Positions 20,405 to 34,200 of a DNA stretch of 64,000 bases are shown here, one piece after another. Every line of letters begins with the position of its first letter. Position 1 is the first letter of the stretch. Location: positions 1,668,255 to 1,732,254 of the forward strand of contig CP034986.1 of assembly GCA_004026145.2 (NCBI GenBank), in the 5' to 3' direction. Under the pieces are notes generated by a model. That model ran no database searches and was not told the DNA's origin. It saw only the letters and a program-made list of their open reading frames with translations. The DNA is from Takifugu bimaculatus (Eukaryota > Chordata > Actinopteri > Tetraodontiformes > Tetraodontidae). A program made the translations under genes and the position numbers.

Positions 20405-23400
20405 AAATATGAAGACAACTTGTGAAGCTGCTTAGAAGCTGCAGATGGAGTTGAACGCATCATTTTTTGCTTACGAGATCAATTATAAGCTTTTATAGTT
20501 TACTCATGGTAAGACCATGACACTAATGTGTTAACACTTTAAATTAATTTAAGCTGAAGGTTTTTGACCAGTGTTAGCTTTACTTATAAAAGCCAACACA
20601 AGAACCACTGATAACCTAGTCACATTCAGTTTCAACATGAAGTACAAAATGCTACATTGCTACATTCATATCGTGCAAAGGTATCGTTCTCTCACAAGAT
20701 GGCCAAGTTATGTAGTAAAAGTATCTAATTTAAAATATTGATAAAACTTTAATTGGATTTACTCTGTGTGAATGACTTTTCCATGTTTGTTGGCCTGTTC
20801 GCAGGGGTGCACATGTAAATCAAGGCAAGGCAGGAAGTAAGGTGTTACAGGCACATGTAGAACAAACAGAAAAGGTATTTGCTGAACACAGATAAAGCCG
20901 AACCTCTGAATAACAGGTGATTTATTCCACAGAGATAGTGTCTGCAGTGTCAGTGATTGTGGTGCCTCGTCAGCTGTTGAAGGTGATCGTAAAGTTGCTG
21001 ATGGTAGCTGTTATGTGGTAAATTCTCCATAATGAAGGTAATGAAGTGATGGAAATTCTACTCCCAAAATGATAATCTCCAAAACTGATTAGGTTCATCC
21101 TTGAGTCTGAGTCCTTGACCTGCTTGACCTAAATTATTTCTGTTCATTTATAAACCAGAGTGGAATTTTGCTGCCAACCTGGGGTTAGTTATTGGTTCAT
21201 TTGTTGACGTAAAATAACCGTGGAGGGTTTGTGACACTAACACTTCGCTATGCAGGAACTGGGTGAATTAATGTAATAGATGAAAATGTGCTAGTAGCTT
21301 TGATGTCTAGGAGACTAGTAAATGTAAGACATGCTCCTGACATAATCAATAAAGTTAACAAATGGCACCAAGAGTCAAAATGGGACCATTTACATAACCA
21401 TAAAAATCCAATATTTTCTGCAGTTATCAGATTATTAAGGCCACCATGTAAACAGAATAATGTCATATACTTTATCAGATGCCAATTAAATTACCATGGG
21501 AATTTGAGACAGCACAAGTAGATTTCTTATACAATACTTGAGATGTATTTATGCATGTTTACTTGTTACTCAGATTTACTTTGCTCTTCTACATCTATGC
21601 ATGCGGAAAAAGGTAGTAAATGTAAGAAGCATAATCACGAAATAAGAAATGAAAAAAGGAAAGTCAATGAAGCATTACTTTTACTGTTGCGATTCACCTC
21701 CTTGTGTGTATGTACTCTAAAAGAAATCCGATAAATGAATCAACATGTAAAGCAAGTTTTTTTTCCCTGATTATGCCATAGAAAATGCCCTATTATTACA
21801 ATTGATTAACCTTATGACTACAAGTTAGGGTTCAATGGTCATGTTAACAGGGCTATTGTTTTCTGTGGCTGGGAATACTTGGGCAACTTTAGAAATGAGT
21901 TCAGAAAGATGGGTTTATAACATACTTTTGCCAGTCGCACCAAATTCATCTCAGGATAACCGATAAATTCTTTCTCTGACATCCGATTCCCTTCCATTTA
22001 TGAGGTCAAAAAAATAATCATCAGTCCCCCCTGAGTTCTGGTGTCCTCTCTCCATCTGTCCTCACTCCCTCTCCTCATAATCTTCCTCTGCCAGCTCTGC
22101 AGATGTGTCCTACAATGGTTTCCTGGCATATTCTCCTGCCTTCCACAGTCAATTTCATGGAATGAATGCCTCTGATTGCTTGAGACTCTACTCATTTGGG
22201 GAACTGAAAGTGGGAGTGGTCGACATCATTTTTTCGTCGGGTTGGAGGGTAGCTTGAAATGTCAGATGGTAGTATAATGAATAAGAGCAAAGTTTGATGG
22301 GGGAAGTGTCATAGAGACAGTCAGCACCATAAAAGCAAAACATAAATTCCTAAATCGGACACTTAATAAGGTAGCACTTTTTGCTATCCGATTAAATTAT
22401 AATCAGTCAGCAAGTACTGACTAATTCAATCAAAACAGACATTAGCTTCTGTGCATTAGCCTATTCCAGCAATGGTTTATGTCATGCTGAAATAGTAACT
22501 CCTATTGTTTAGCTCTGATTAGTAACTCCTACCTTCACTTAACAGATGACAGGGCGAGACTTGAGAGCCAAATTACTTAAAGATGCAAAATTGTACCCCC
22601 TTTGCCCCTACTGGTAGATTTTTTTTTTAAAATTTGTGCATTAGTGATCACCTTGTCTTGAAATATCACTTCCTACGTTTACATGACACTCCAATAAATG
22701 AATTGGTGTCTCACTCTGACGGTCACCGGACAACTCAAGTGCATGTAAACGCGGTAGCGGTGCTGTCGTACCCGATGAAGACAAGGAAATAATACGATTG
22801 TAAATTGATATGCTTCGGCATGCATACGCTTAATCAGAGTTACACGAGACAACATCGAGACATCGGGAGATGTGCCACAATCCCCAGGCTGGTGTTTGAC
22901 CCCCCCAAAAAAACATTCAAGAAAGTGGTGTTGGTTTTCTAGTCTGCCTCTTGTAATCAGCATGTCAATGAAGGACAATGTGGTTCTTATCTGCACAATA
23001 AGTAAAGCATATATTACATAGAAGGTGAACCAACCTGTGCAATTATCCATCTTTTGCTTAGTTTGTAAAATTACTGATCTTTTCCAACCTGTTACTATCA
23101 CCCAAACCTTGTTTGGAAGCAAGACACAGAAAAATCCAAAGTAGACTAAACTTCTGAAGTTGTGTTGAAGACAGGGGTTGAACCCTTTGATACTTCACCA
23201 CCATGCCTATGGAAGCCAAATACTGCTTCTTGTGAAACTCAGATAAGTAGACGTATTGCAGTTAAAAGGCTACTACATAGTAAGAAATTGGTACTTGCAG
23301 TATACTAGTCCCATATTCAGACAACAGAGGGTACTTCAGGACACCCTTCCACTGTCCGTGTCTGAATGTTAACTTTCTTTGGTAAAGTAAAATATGACCG

Positions 23401-26400
23401 AAAAAAATCTGTCCTACACAGTCCTCTGAGCTGTGGAAGCTTAAGTCAGAGGCAACTAATCTGCAGGGACATTAACGTAAAATAGTACCTTGCCTCGAGC
23501 ATTTGTTGATGCTTAATACTTCTTTTTGACAGGTCCCCCCTAGACAACTTTTCAGGGCACACATCATGTTTTTGTACACAACATCATGGCACTGAACTCT
23601 ACTGTATGTTGAGGGGAAAAATACATATAGAATGACTTTTGCTGGAAATGGAGCATCCTCTGCATCTCAGCAGGTAACTACCACAATACCGTATAATGGA
23701 AAATTAATGTCTTCCAACAGAGAGGATGCAATCACTTCATTTGGCTCATTGGTTCGGGTAAAGACAGTTAGCTCAAAGAATCTGCGGTGTTCCTGGTTTT
23801 TCTCATTTTTGAACTTGAACTGGGCGATTATGGCAAAAGGATTGGGATTTGTGTCCCATATGGAATGATAATTCATGAGCCCATTTTATTGATGCCTTTG
23901 AAAATATCAAGGAACTATGGAATATAAAACATCAATAAAATTAATGTATAAAATATACAACACAATCTCTCTGAAGATAAATCTGAGCAATCAACAAGAA
24001 GTCAAACCAAAATTAATCAGACTCTTGTTTATTTCCCACAGACTAAAGTATCTTGTTTAGTTACAACCGTGAAGCAAAAAGCCCTGCTGGTTGCTTTCAT
24101 CTTGCCAAACTCTAATTAGGCAAACTGAACAAATACCAGCAAGACAGGAGTCCTCTGCATATTCAAACAAAAGAGTGTCTGAGTCTGAGTGAGCAAGAGA
24201 TTAAAAAAAAGGGAGAGAAGGACTGAAGTCTGATCACAGGGAAATTAAACCGCACTGAACCTTGTAAACAAATGTTTCAGCAATGTTCAACACAATTTAG
24301 GAGGCGTCTGGGGCCGCTGAGATGTTAAACAAGTGAGCTCCATATTAGAAAAAAAAAAAAAAGATACAGATGAATGGGCATTGGCTCCTTCACACCTAAA
24401 AAGAAAAACAAGGCTCCACTCATGAGTGTACAGTCCTGGAATTTAAGGTTTGTTGTGAAGCCCAAAAAATAAAAAATAAAACTATCACTTGCTTCAGAAA
24501 TACTTCAGTGTATTGATGTGGAGAGTTAAACTACTATAGTCAGCCTTAGAACTTTGAGTTGTTACAAATCAACTGTTATTTCTTCCTCCTGAAGGGTGTC
24601 TTCTGAGTTATGTGTTTTTGAAAGTCCCTCGTTACGAATATGTGTAAAAAAACATTTTTGTCTCTCAGCTCACACGCTAGAGTAAAACAGCTCTGCCCAA
24701 CGTTCCCTTATGTGTGATAATTGTAGTTGGTGAATGGGATGTGTTAAAAAATAATTAAAATTCATCTTTAATAAATCACTTGTGTTTTTAAGGTTTGAAA
24801 CAGCATCCATATGAAACCCAGAGAAGGCCTGTTTCAGTGAACTTGACTTTATTTGGATGTTACTGTTTTACTATAAAGCAAAACTATTCAGTGACAAAAA
24901 GCAAATGCAATAGAATGGCTGTAAATCACAGTACACAGTTTGTTCTGCACACCTAAAAACACAAAGGTATCATGCATTTCCTAACTCTGGGACAATGGGC
25001 TATTGAAAATGACAAGAGAAACTGAAATGAAAAGACTGTTTTCCAAAAGGAGGTCTCTGGAGCCCTACAAATATATTTCCTGCCACAGCTGATTTGTCTG
25101 AGTACAAAGGTGCATTTTTTTTAACCTACACCCATTGGGAAAATAATATTATATGTAAAGCAAATAAGCTCTGTTTCTGCTGCCAAGATTCACAACACCG
25201 GTGCCATTTTGGCTAGCGGTCAAAGTGTACAGGATAGCTCAATCAAATTGGACTGTTATGCCAAACTCCACTGATTCCATCTGTCATGACTGCATCTTTA
25301 GAGTCATCATGCTGCTTTGAGCCCCATGACAACTCTTAAAGAAAAATACTCAAGCTGTTCATAGGGCCACTGCAACCTGCAGCTTTCTTTCAGCAGAAGT
25401 AAAAGGCAGAATCTCAAATATTTTTGCCTGCTATTGTTAAAACAATCCAGGATATCTGGATAGCCTGACCTTGAGGATCCATAATTTGCCCCCTTCTTCA
25501 CACAGAGAGATCTGGCAGTAGATCAAAAGGGGTCCTTACTGCCCGAATCAACAACTATTTGGCATTCAGAGCCCTCATTTCCTCAGTGGCATTGATTCGT
25601 AGTAGCTTTGCCAACTAACAGCAACGGCTCAAGGACCGGATAACATAGGAAACTGGATTAGTGCCTTGCAATGCACATGAGCAATAGACCCTTAAATACG
25701 CCTCTTTGTTCCTAACTCTGGTAGTGATCCGGAGTTATTACCTGGCCATCAATTTACAAACTGTGGAGTGCACAGGCGGAATTGCTTCTTATTACTGTTT
25801 CCATTATTCTTCTTTTTCGTCTTTTAAATCAGCTCGACCTTTTCTTATTAATGAATGTCTAGTTTGCTAAGGAGCATCACAACTGCATCAAGACAGGAAG
25901 TCCTCGAATGAAGTGCATTATTAATCTGGTAATTTTTTACAATAAGACGCTAGAGAGAAGAAAAATGGTATTTCGGTTAATCTGTATGTTCAAAACATGG
26001 AGTGAATTAACAATAAAAGTAATCTATCTATCTAGCTATCTTTTAATCACAGTTTAGCATAACGTTTGATTCAATAAAATTGGACCAAAAAAAAAACTAT
26101 TTTCAGCAATATGGTGAGATAATTGTACAGCAAAACCCCATTTGCCTGTCTAGTAGTGGTTTGTCAGTCTAATAAATTGTCCACCAGTTGACAGATTCTC
26201 AGATTTATAAAATAAATTCTTAACATTCATCATAGTACATAATGGGTTTGTCAGGCCCATCCTGGCAGAAAAAAACCTGTCTGACACAAGAGACATGCAG
26301 AGGCCAATTCTGTTACCTCACTGCAGGACAGGACAATGGGGTAAAAAAAACAAAAAAAACATTTGTACCAGCCTGACTGATGTTAACAACCATGTTCAAG

Positions 26401-26644
26401 TCAAAATAATCGATTTTTTCCTCCCCTCTGATCTTTGTTTTAAACATGGACCCAACATCTTGACTCGACTGACCTTAAATGCACTGAATTGCCTCACTGT
26501 CATGGCAGATTATTGTTCAAAATATAAAATACACTAAAATAAAGGAGTTTTTTCTTTTGTTTAACAATCTGTGGTAGGTTGAATTATAAAATGCCCATGT
26601 TGAAAGTGGCATCTAAGTACAGCTGCTGCTGCTTCCTGTGGAAA
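20405..26644. other. Unique non-coding DNA
   Basis: No gene recognised in about 6.2 kb. The longest open frame (22679-23122, minus, 147 codons) has no motif or splice context. Sequence around 22340-22880 contains phrases (TCGGACACTTAATAAGG, TATCCGATTAAATT, GTGCATGTAAACGC) that may be remnants of a DNA transposon, but I could not delimit one. A run of A lies at about 24349-24362. Confidence 0.5.
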
Positions 26645-26895
26645 TGAGTCGACCGAGTTGGTTCAGATATCCAATCGGGACGCCTCCCGGGTGGATGCTT
26701 TGGAGATTTTCTGGCCTGTGACTGTGACCCCAGAGACTCTGAAGTCTGATGGGATTATGTATCAAATCTTGCCTGGGAACACCTCAGAGAGGGAAACTGG
26801 GAAATGTTGCCAAGAAGAAGGGACATCTGGAATACTCAATTTACCTACTGCCACCGGGGCCTGATCTGAGATAAGTGGAGGATAATGGCAGTCTA
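26645..26895 (+). mobile_element. Eroded Rex3/RTE-like LINE 3' end (plus strand)
   Basis: Aligns by eye to the last part of the LINE coding region but in the opposite orientation to the other three copies. GAGTTGGTTCAGATATCC corresponds to the GWLGHLVRMP codons and GGGAACACCTCAGAGAG to the WERLGIPP codons. AAATGTTGCCAAGAAGAAGG matches the EEVAGERE region and TACTGCCACCGGGGCCTGAT the LLPPRPDPG region. The end AGATAAGTGGAGGATAATGG is the 3' UTR, and the GATG tail is gone. A block between about 26700 and 26765 does not match, so the copy has suffered an internal replacement or deletion. It is the oldest-looking of the four copies. Confidence 0.75.
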
Positions 26896-29154
26896 TCAAC
26901 AACCCAGATGTTAAACAATGATGCTGCTGCCACCATTTATTAATAAACTGCTGTATTAATGTAGTCTACATAAGGTGATTATTAAAGAATATATTACATA
27001 GGCAAGCTTAATTCTATGCTGAAAAGAAACATATTGGAAATAGCTTTATATCATTAAAACTGAATCTTTTTTCTACGATGCTTTGTAATTAAAACTAAGT
27101 ACTTTGTTAAATAAGGGAGATGTACTGGGGAGGAGATTGATACCAGCTGTAGACAAATGGATCTACCTTTGATAAGAGACGGGCAGAAAAATCAATATAG
27201 TATTTTCATCAGCGTTCAGAAGCAAAAAAAATCCCACTGAAATCAATTTTTAGTGTCATGAACTTTTCTTATGTAGAAATCTCTGTATTCTCAATATCTC
27301 ATCATAAAGTGCAGCTAAACTGCTAAAAAACATAAAGGGCCCAAGTGTTTTGATTGACTGTGAGGATAACAGCATGGAGAAGAAGCAAAACAGCGATCAG
27401 CGCCATCTCAGCGATCAACAGCACCTCTCAGGGCTGCAACAGACAGATCCTGGACTTCGGCACATCTGAATGGGCACCATCTGCCGCTGTCATCCCCAAG
27501 GCAGGGTGGTGAGCTGGGGGTCCAGTTCCATGTGGGCGAAGGAGCGGATATAAGTGTCTGTGTGTGAGCACATCACCTTGAGTTGCGTTGCAGGGTGATG
27601 AATATTAATAAGCATCTGTGCTTATGGGGAGGACACTCTTCTAAATTATTTTTGTGGTTTCCTATGACGTTTAGAAATGTATTCAAAAGCCATTTCACAG
27701 AAGTCACTTCCTGTCCCAGTCACATGATCACAACATCAGGATGTTTACTAGGGACATATTGAATGCAAACATCAAGAGTTAAAACAGGGTTTCGTGTGGT
27801 AAGGGTTACAGGGTTTAATTGTGATGGTACTGTAAGTCCTCACAAAGATAGTACACATTTTTATGTGTGTGTGAATGCTTGTGCTCTTCATTCTGAAGTG
27901 ATGGCTGCAGGCTGGACACACTCTAGCTTATCTCCATGCTGTAAATATAGCTCTGCTCTCAGATTTAGATTCAGATTTCCTTTATTTGTCCCACAACGGG
28001 GAAATGTACGGCACAACAGCAGCAAAAACACACAGAGGAAAAGAGTTTCAGGAATGCGAGGACAGAAAAATAACAATAAGTAATAACAATAAATATATAA
28101 TACAACAAACTGAAATTAGAATAGAAAATATATAAAAATCAAAAATATATCATCCTCTCTTTTCCTGTGATTATTTGTCTGAATTCATCATTTTTAATTC
28201 TTTAAATCATCAAGAATATCGCAAAATTGTAACCAAGCTATACTTGGCCCATGGCTAAGTGTAGCTATTTGTGTCTGACGTGTTATAATAAATGCGGGTG
28301 TTCCTCATCTTGGTCATAAAAATAAAACGTTTAAACGTCATCCGAGTTGCTCTGTTAGAAATCTAAGAAAAATGTTCCTTCTCTGACTCTTTTCTATATA
28401 GTCTATATTTCCTAGTGTGTGTGTATGTGTGTTAGTGTGCGGAGGGATGCAGAGGGGTGTGTTTGTGTGTCCACCACTGCTTATCTCTTTCACCCAGGCC
28501 ACTCTGCAAACACACACTGCAAAGAGCCCCTAGTTGTCATTCAAGCCATCACACAGCTGCAAAAAAGGGGAAGAGGAGAGACAGAGGGTGAAATAACGGC
28601 ATAGGGGATGAAGCCCGACAGTCCGCGCTTTCACTCCATTATCTTTCCTGATACCTCCGCGTTTTGACACGTTTTACCTGGTGCATGCCTGGTGTTAGCC
28701 GTGTGACGGAGGAAATAAACAACCTGTTCTGAGAGAGTTTTAATGGAATATTGACTGCAAACCTCTGCCATTTACTGTGACAGGCACTGCATTTACATGG
28801 AAAAAAATCTGTTCCAGCAATAGTGGCTTAATGGCAAGAGTAACTTGGATAGAATTCCTACATAATTTTTACCCCATTTAGTTAAATATTTAGATATGTT
28901 AAATAGGTATTGATGTGCTATATTGTTGTTTAATGCAGATAAACAGATAGAAAGATGTAAAATGTTGAACTGAACTCTTTGGGTTATACAGTTCACTTAA
29001 AAGTTTAGAATGAAGGAGGTGGAGAAGAGATGGGGCTGAAATGAATTGGTGTCTTGCAAAGTAGTGCAAAACTAAATTAATACTACCAACTGACAAATAT
29101 ATATACAAAAAAAACATGGACATCTGAAGATATTGATATATTACCTATAAAACA
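26896..29154. other. Non-coding DNA with two short repeat remnants
   Basis: At 27833-27885 the phrase AGTCCTCACAAAGATAGTAC followed by TG-rich sequence resembles a fish repeat that often precedes (TG)n. At 27957-28040 TTCCTTTATTTGTCCCACAA and GGGGAAATGTACGGCACAAC resemble a dispersed fish repeat that carries ATCCCACGAGGGGAAATT. Both are too short to classify. No gene recognised. Confidence 0.45.
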
Positions 29155-29600
29155 ATTAAATGTCAACTCTATAACTCTGAGCTTCTTGACTGTCTCCAAG
29201 ACATCAAAACCGGATTTTTCCATTCGTATCTGAAACTTAATAGGAGTAAAAATGAGGTCCTCTTAGTTGAAACCAAATCAACACTTTCCAAAGTTGCCAA
29301 ATTGATGGTTCCACCATCCACCCTTCCCCGCTCCATATGTTGAGTCCTCTCAACATATTACACCAGTTTTCAAACAGCTTCCGCTTCACTTTTGCTCCTT
29401 GTTACCTCATAGAATGTCTCGAATGCCCTCCCATACTCTCAGGTCTAACTGTGCCTCACAACTCTCCACTCCTCTTTCCCGTTTGTCCACCCCGTGTTCC
29501 TTTCCCTCAGGATATCCAGACTCTGACATCTCTGCCCACCTCCAAATCACACTTTAAAACACATCTGTTCGGACTATCCTTCCCCTCAAAAGCTGTCACT
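29155..29600 (+). pseudogene. L2/CR1/Rex1-type LINE ORF2 remnant
   Basis: Two coding pieces survive. The first (29194-29345) reads LQDIKTGFFHSYLKLN, then SKNEVLLVETKSTLSKV, matching the conserved region of L2-type RTs just after the catalytic box (typically LxDIKxWM...LKLNxxKTEVLLxG). It ends at an in-frame TGA. The second (about 29511-29588) reads QDIQTLTSLPTSKSHFKTHL followed by FGLSF, matching the C-terminus of the same proteins. The 170 bp between them is far shorter than in a complete element, so an internal deletion is inferred. No 3' tail repeat is visible. Confidence 0.8.
29335..29358. repeat. Perfect 10-bp inverted repeat (hairpin)
   Basis: ATATGTTGAG, a TCCT loop, then CTCAACATAT. 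It sits inside the LINE remnant where the first coding piece stops resembling the family. Confidence 0.85.
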
Positions 29601-31127
29601 ATTAAATATGTCTCTGGGTGCTTTAATTGTAATTTATGTGTTTAAATTTATGTTTGTATAAACTGGGTTCAAACCAGCCCTCAAACAATTACACATTTAC
29701 TGTTGTTAACAATACTTTTCCTGTCACTTCTTTCTTTGTCCCACCAAGCAGACTCCACTGTGGAGTAATTTACAACATAACTATTTGCTAGGTTCCAGTC
29801 ACATTGGTGTCAGTGTGATTACCGTCCCATTCGGTGACAGCTGACAGCCTGTCTGGTGACAACATGCGGTGACGAGTGGACGCCATCGCAAATAATGACT
29901 GTCATCCGTTCCACCTGTCAGCGTGAGCTGCATCTTATAAAAGAAAAAACCTCGGGAATGCAAGAAAATATGCCGTACATAGAGGTGCATTGAGCACAAG
30001 CTAAAATATTATCATGGTAATATACCTAAAGGTCCCCCTGCTGAATTCCTTCTCAAAGAAAGTGCACCGCTTTCACAACATTTCACGAAAAACACTTTGA
30101 GTCAGATCAAACAACGTTAAAGACTGCTCATTAAACTTTACCCATTTGTATTGATTTACCATCAATATCTTTATAATTTCTTTTCACTGAATGGTCTTTT
30201 AATTTAGACACTATCTATTGTGAATTTTGCTTTGAACACATTCCATTAAGCTTCTCCTCTCGGAAGCCTCTGCTGGAAGAGACTGAAATATGTATGAAAC
30301 TGATTTGACTTGATGGACACTTCAATTATAATCTCTATCAGTTCCCTCGTGCTCATGAGCCTGTGTGCATGACTAATCCACTATCTGTTTATGCAAGACA
30401 TTTTCTACTGCTATTGTTTCCAGGATACAGGATATGTGAACACAGGTAGGACAGGATGTTTTGCTATATTTTTCTTTTCCTTTATCGACTTATTTTGACT
30501 TATCCTATTTTATCATTTTTCTGCATTTTTATCAAATGCAGAACCGCTTCAAAAGTTACAGTTGAGATGAATATCTTATGATTACAGTAGAAGCAACAAC
30601 ACTCGGAGCAGAAATTCCTCCTATTTCTTCAAACCAAGTTATAAATGGACCAAAACACACAGTTAAAAGTGGAGAAGCTGTTTTCTCTGTCGATGTCTTA
30701 GTCTTGGTAGGGATTCTGGTGCCAGTTATCTTGTTTAATAGTTTTTAGGTTTACATAGTGTGCTCCGGTCCCTGCCTATGTAATACCTTTTCCTGTATCC
30801 AACAATTCCCTCTCTAGATCTTCTTGCCTTCCATTTACAAATGTCTAATGTCTTCACATGTTTTTTCTATGCGTCTGTTGCTCTACCGTCTGTCCTTTCC
30901 CCTGCCTTTATTCATGTGTTTGGTTCGTACTCGGTAGTTGAAATTCCTGCGTCTTTTATTTGGAATAAAAAGAAGGAACATCTTTCAAAGATGCCGTCAA
31001 CTTGTTTTCTGAGTTTGCAACTGGAACAATGGAGACTCAGCCTTGGCTATACTGTCATTACCAGCTCTGACTTCTGCCCAGCGAGGTGAAAGGAAGCAGG
31101 TATACCTCCCCTTATTCTCTTCCCTTA
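29601..31127. other. Unique non-coding DNA
   Basis: No gene recognised. C/T-rich sequence at 30760-30910 may be a leader of the next family F copy. Confidence 0.45.
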
Positions 31128-31275
31128 TCCGGCCAGCCATCAGCAGGAGGCCCTTCATGGATCTACCCCTCCTCAAGTTTCTTCTAGTTAAAATTGTCCC
31201 TAGCCACTGTTGCTTGCTCAGAGGGTGAGACTGGGTTTCTGTAAAGTGCCAAGAAACAAATCAAAATAAATGTCC
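31128..31275 (+). repeat. Family F dispersed repeat, copy 4
   Basis: GCCAGCCATCAGCAGGAGG, CTCCTCAAGTTTCTTCTAGTT, AGCCACTGTTGCTTGCTCAG, GACTGGGTTTCTGTAAAGTG and CCAAGAAAC in the family order. Together with copy 3 it defines the ACTGTTGCTTG box. Confidence 0.8.
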
Positions 31276-34200
31276 TTTGGCAGGAAGTTTGTCTTGAGCT
31301 CTGAGCGCAGATAATCCTTACATAGACAATATTATGTGTGTATTTTTGTGGCAAATATCAATTTGCAAGGCGTTAGTAAGACAGAAGAGAACAAAAGGAA
31401 CACTAGCTAAACGCGGCACCGTTTTCCCTGATGGTGGATCAAAACACATACTGTTAGGGCAGGCCTGCAGAAGAGAGAACCCTGATAAAAAGAGAAACTG
31501 TTTATACAGCAAAGGCAGAATAAATCCAGCTGATAAAGTCAGGACAGGGGCCTGGAGTGTCAGAATGCCAAGTGAGCCTTTACATGTCTAGCTTTGGGGG
31601 TGTCCCCCCACTGTGTATAGAAATTATTGCCCTAATTTGACTATAACTGGACAACTGCAGTGTGTGTATGCAAATTAGTCCAACTAATATCGGAGTCCTT
31701 CTTATCTGATTAAGACACCTGGATATTAAATGTGTTTCCTTGCAGCAATGCAATCAGACTCCACTTCTCGCTTGTATTCTGTGAATATTTATGGAACTGA
31801 ACTTTCTGTTTTTAAAGCAGTTTACAGTAGTAGGATTTTGGGTGGAGTCAAGCCATCCCTGATTTGCATTGTTTTCACTGTTGTTCTTGAGTCGCACCAC
31901 AACACTCCATGAAAAAGTTAACCAGCAAGGTAGCAGCCGCAGCTAAAGCAACAGCAGCTTTGGACAAGTTTTTGTATCAGTAGTGAATCAGCATTGCAGC
32001 GATGTTCATGTCACTCCAAAAATACTTTTCTATGGTTTTCTAAATTCCTATTTTAATAAATACCTAAATTTAGCAAACCATAGCAAAGTATTAATATAAT
32101 AGTCCAAGCTATTTTGAAAATTCAGCAGGTCTTCAAGTTGTCAACTCATATCAGCCAAATCTATTTGTGGAAGATGACGAGGTACTGAAGAAACACAGCA
32201 GCTGTAGTGGGTCTGACTGCTGTAGCGCTGCTTTAAAGGCCATCAGCCTGATGCAGTGCGAATCACCCTATTACCAAGATTGTTGGTAATAGAAGTTCCT
32301 TGGAATGTTGGTTAAAAATGTTGGTTAATCATTTCTCTGATTACATCAATGAGCAATCACATACATCCAATGATATTTATTATTATTATATTATATTATT
32401 ATTTCTTTCTTTTGAAGAACTCACATTATTCCAGTGTGAACTGAAGGTTTGTCCACAAGTGATTGCCTCTGGACTAGATCAAACTCCTGCGGTAGAAGAT
32501 ATGGAAACGAGTTTCCTTAAAAAAAAAAAAAAACCCTCCGTAAACGGTGGCTCCATCAACAACAATTTTAGTAGATTTCTTTTGAAAACCTGTGATTGAA
32601 CGAGCCCTCTCTGAACCTGACATTCTCTCTGTTCTTTCTATTATTGCCACAAAACCATTGATTCCCCAGTGTGGGAACAGGAAATAAAGACACAGCAAAA
32701 ACACCCACAATGGGTACTAGGCCCACTTCTTTAAAAAATTGAAAAGAAAATTAATATATTTATAATCACAGTATTTAATTACCAGAGACCTGTTTTGAAA
32801 AGGCTGTCAGACTCTTCAAGAGACAGACAGATGGCAGAAAAATCTTTACAAAACACAATGAAAAAATATTTTAAATACAATTTAATGGCATATGTTACAG
32901 CATGAGTTCTAACCAACTCTGACTTACATCAACAGGGAAAATCGTGAGAAATCACTTCTGCCATAGGAGGATATTTAACCCACTGTAATGAACTGGGATA
33001 GTAAAACAATATAGTGTTAAATGCGCTGAAATCTACAAAAAAACAAAAATATAGCGTCATAAACCCAAGCTTTGCCAGATGATGTAGATCGTAACTAAGT
33101 GGGAAATCAGCTACGGTTACTTAAAAGTAAACAAAGCCAAGATAAATGTAAACACCAAAAATCCATGCTGTGATTTCTTCTGATGACTTATCCGGGGAGT
33201 ACCCCACCCCCCACACGCCGGCGGTTTTCTTTGTATTGTCTTTTACTACTCGTATTGTTATGAATGCCAACATTTTGCAGTAAAGAAAAACATTTGTGGT
33301 TCAACAGGTTGGTGTGTTCATATAAGATGTTATATTCACATTATCTATAGAGATCTTTGTCATTGCTGTGTTCTTTTTTTTCTTAATTTTATTTTCATTT
33401 ATATTCTAACTGCAATCATCCTAAGATGACTGGTGCTTTATGTCTGCCATGCTGAGGCCTGTTGAATCTGACATGCATGTCTTTTTTTCTCTCTGCGGAG
33501 TGGACAGCCTGACCTTGAATGTGTTGGGACGTCTGCTGACCGACAAATATTCTTGTATATTGATTTGGCTTATTTTGAACCGGGGTTACGCTGAACATTA
33601 TTTATTTAGGTGCTGGGTTGCTGTGAGGGAAGAGAAGACTGTGTCAGACTGTCAATCCATAAGGAAAACCCTCTGGGTGGAATCACAATTTCAGTAGGTA
33701 TTGCAGCACCTAAGGGATAAAATGCTAATACTGATTTTACAGCTGTGTGTTAATTGTATCACAGGAGATTGCAACGGCTGAAAAATACAAAAGTTAAGAT
33801 GTGCTCATCAAGCTTGACAAGACAGACACAGGGTTCCCGATCTGTCCCTTACACACCTCAATGTCGGAGCTGTTCAATGCATTTTATCCTGCCAGGTTTA
33901 AATATGTGCAGGATTAAAAGCACATTATCCAAGACAGATGATATAGAATGTTCCTAGGTCGTTCATCCATTGTTCAAACAAGCTTATGCACTCATGAGGA
34001 ATGCTTTAAAAGAGGCAAAGACACACACCTGCCTTGATACAGGGCTTTAAAATAAAGGCTCACTTTCTTTTACCTCTGACTATTTTCCATAACGGTGGCT
34101 TTGATGACTCACATCTGTTTAATAAGAGGGACCTTTTGCTAACATTACCGCAGATGTGCTAATCCGCACTGCCAAGGGAAAGTAGGCTTGATTAGAGTAA

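Noticed and set aside
22340..22880. Possible DNA transposon with CATGTAAACGC and TCCGATTAAAT phrases
   Set aside because: No inverted termini or target duplication could be located, so boundaries and class are unsupported.
22679..23122. 147-codon minus-strand open frame
   Set aside because: No recognisable motif, no coding context and no clear splice signals; such lengths arise by chance in 64 kb.
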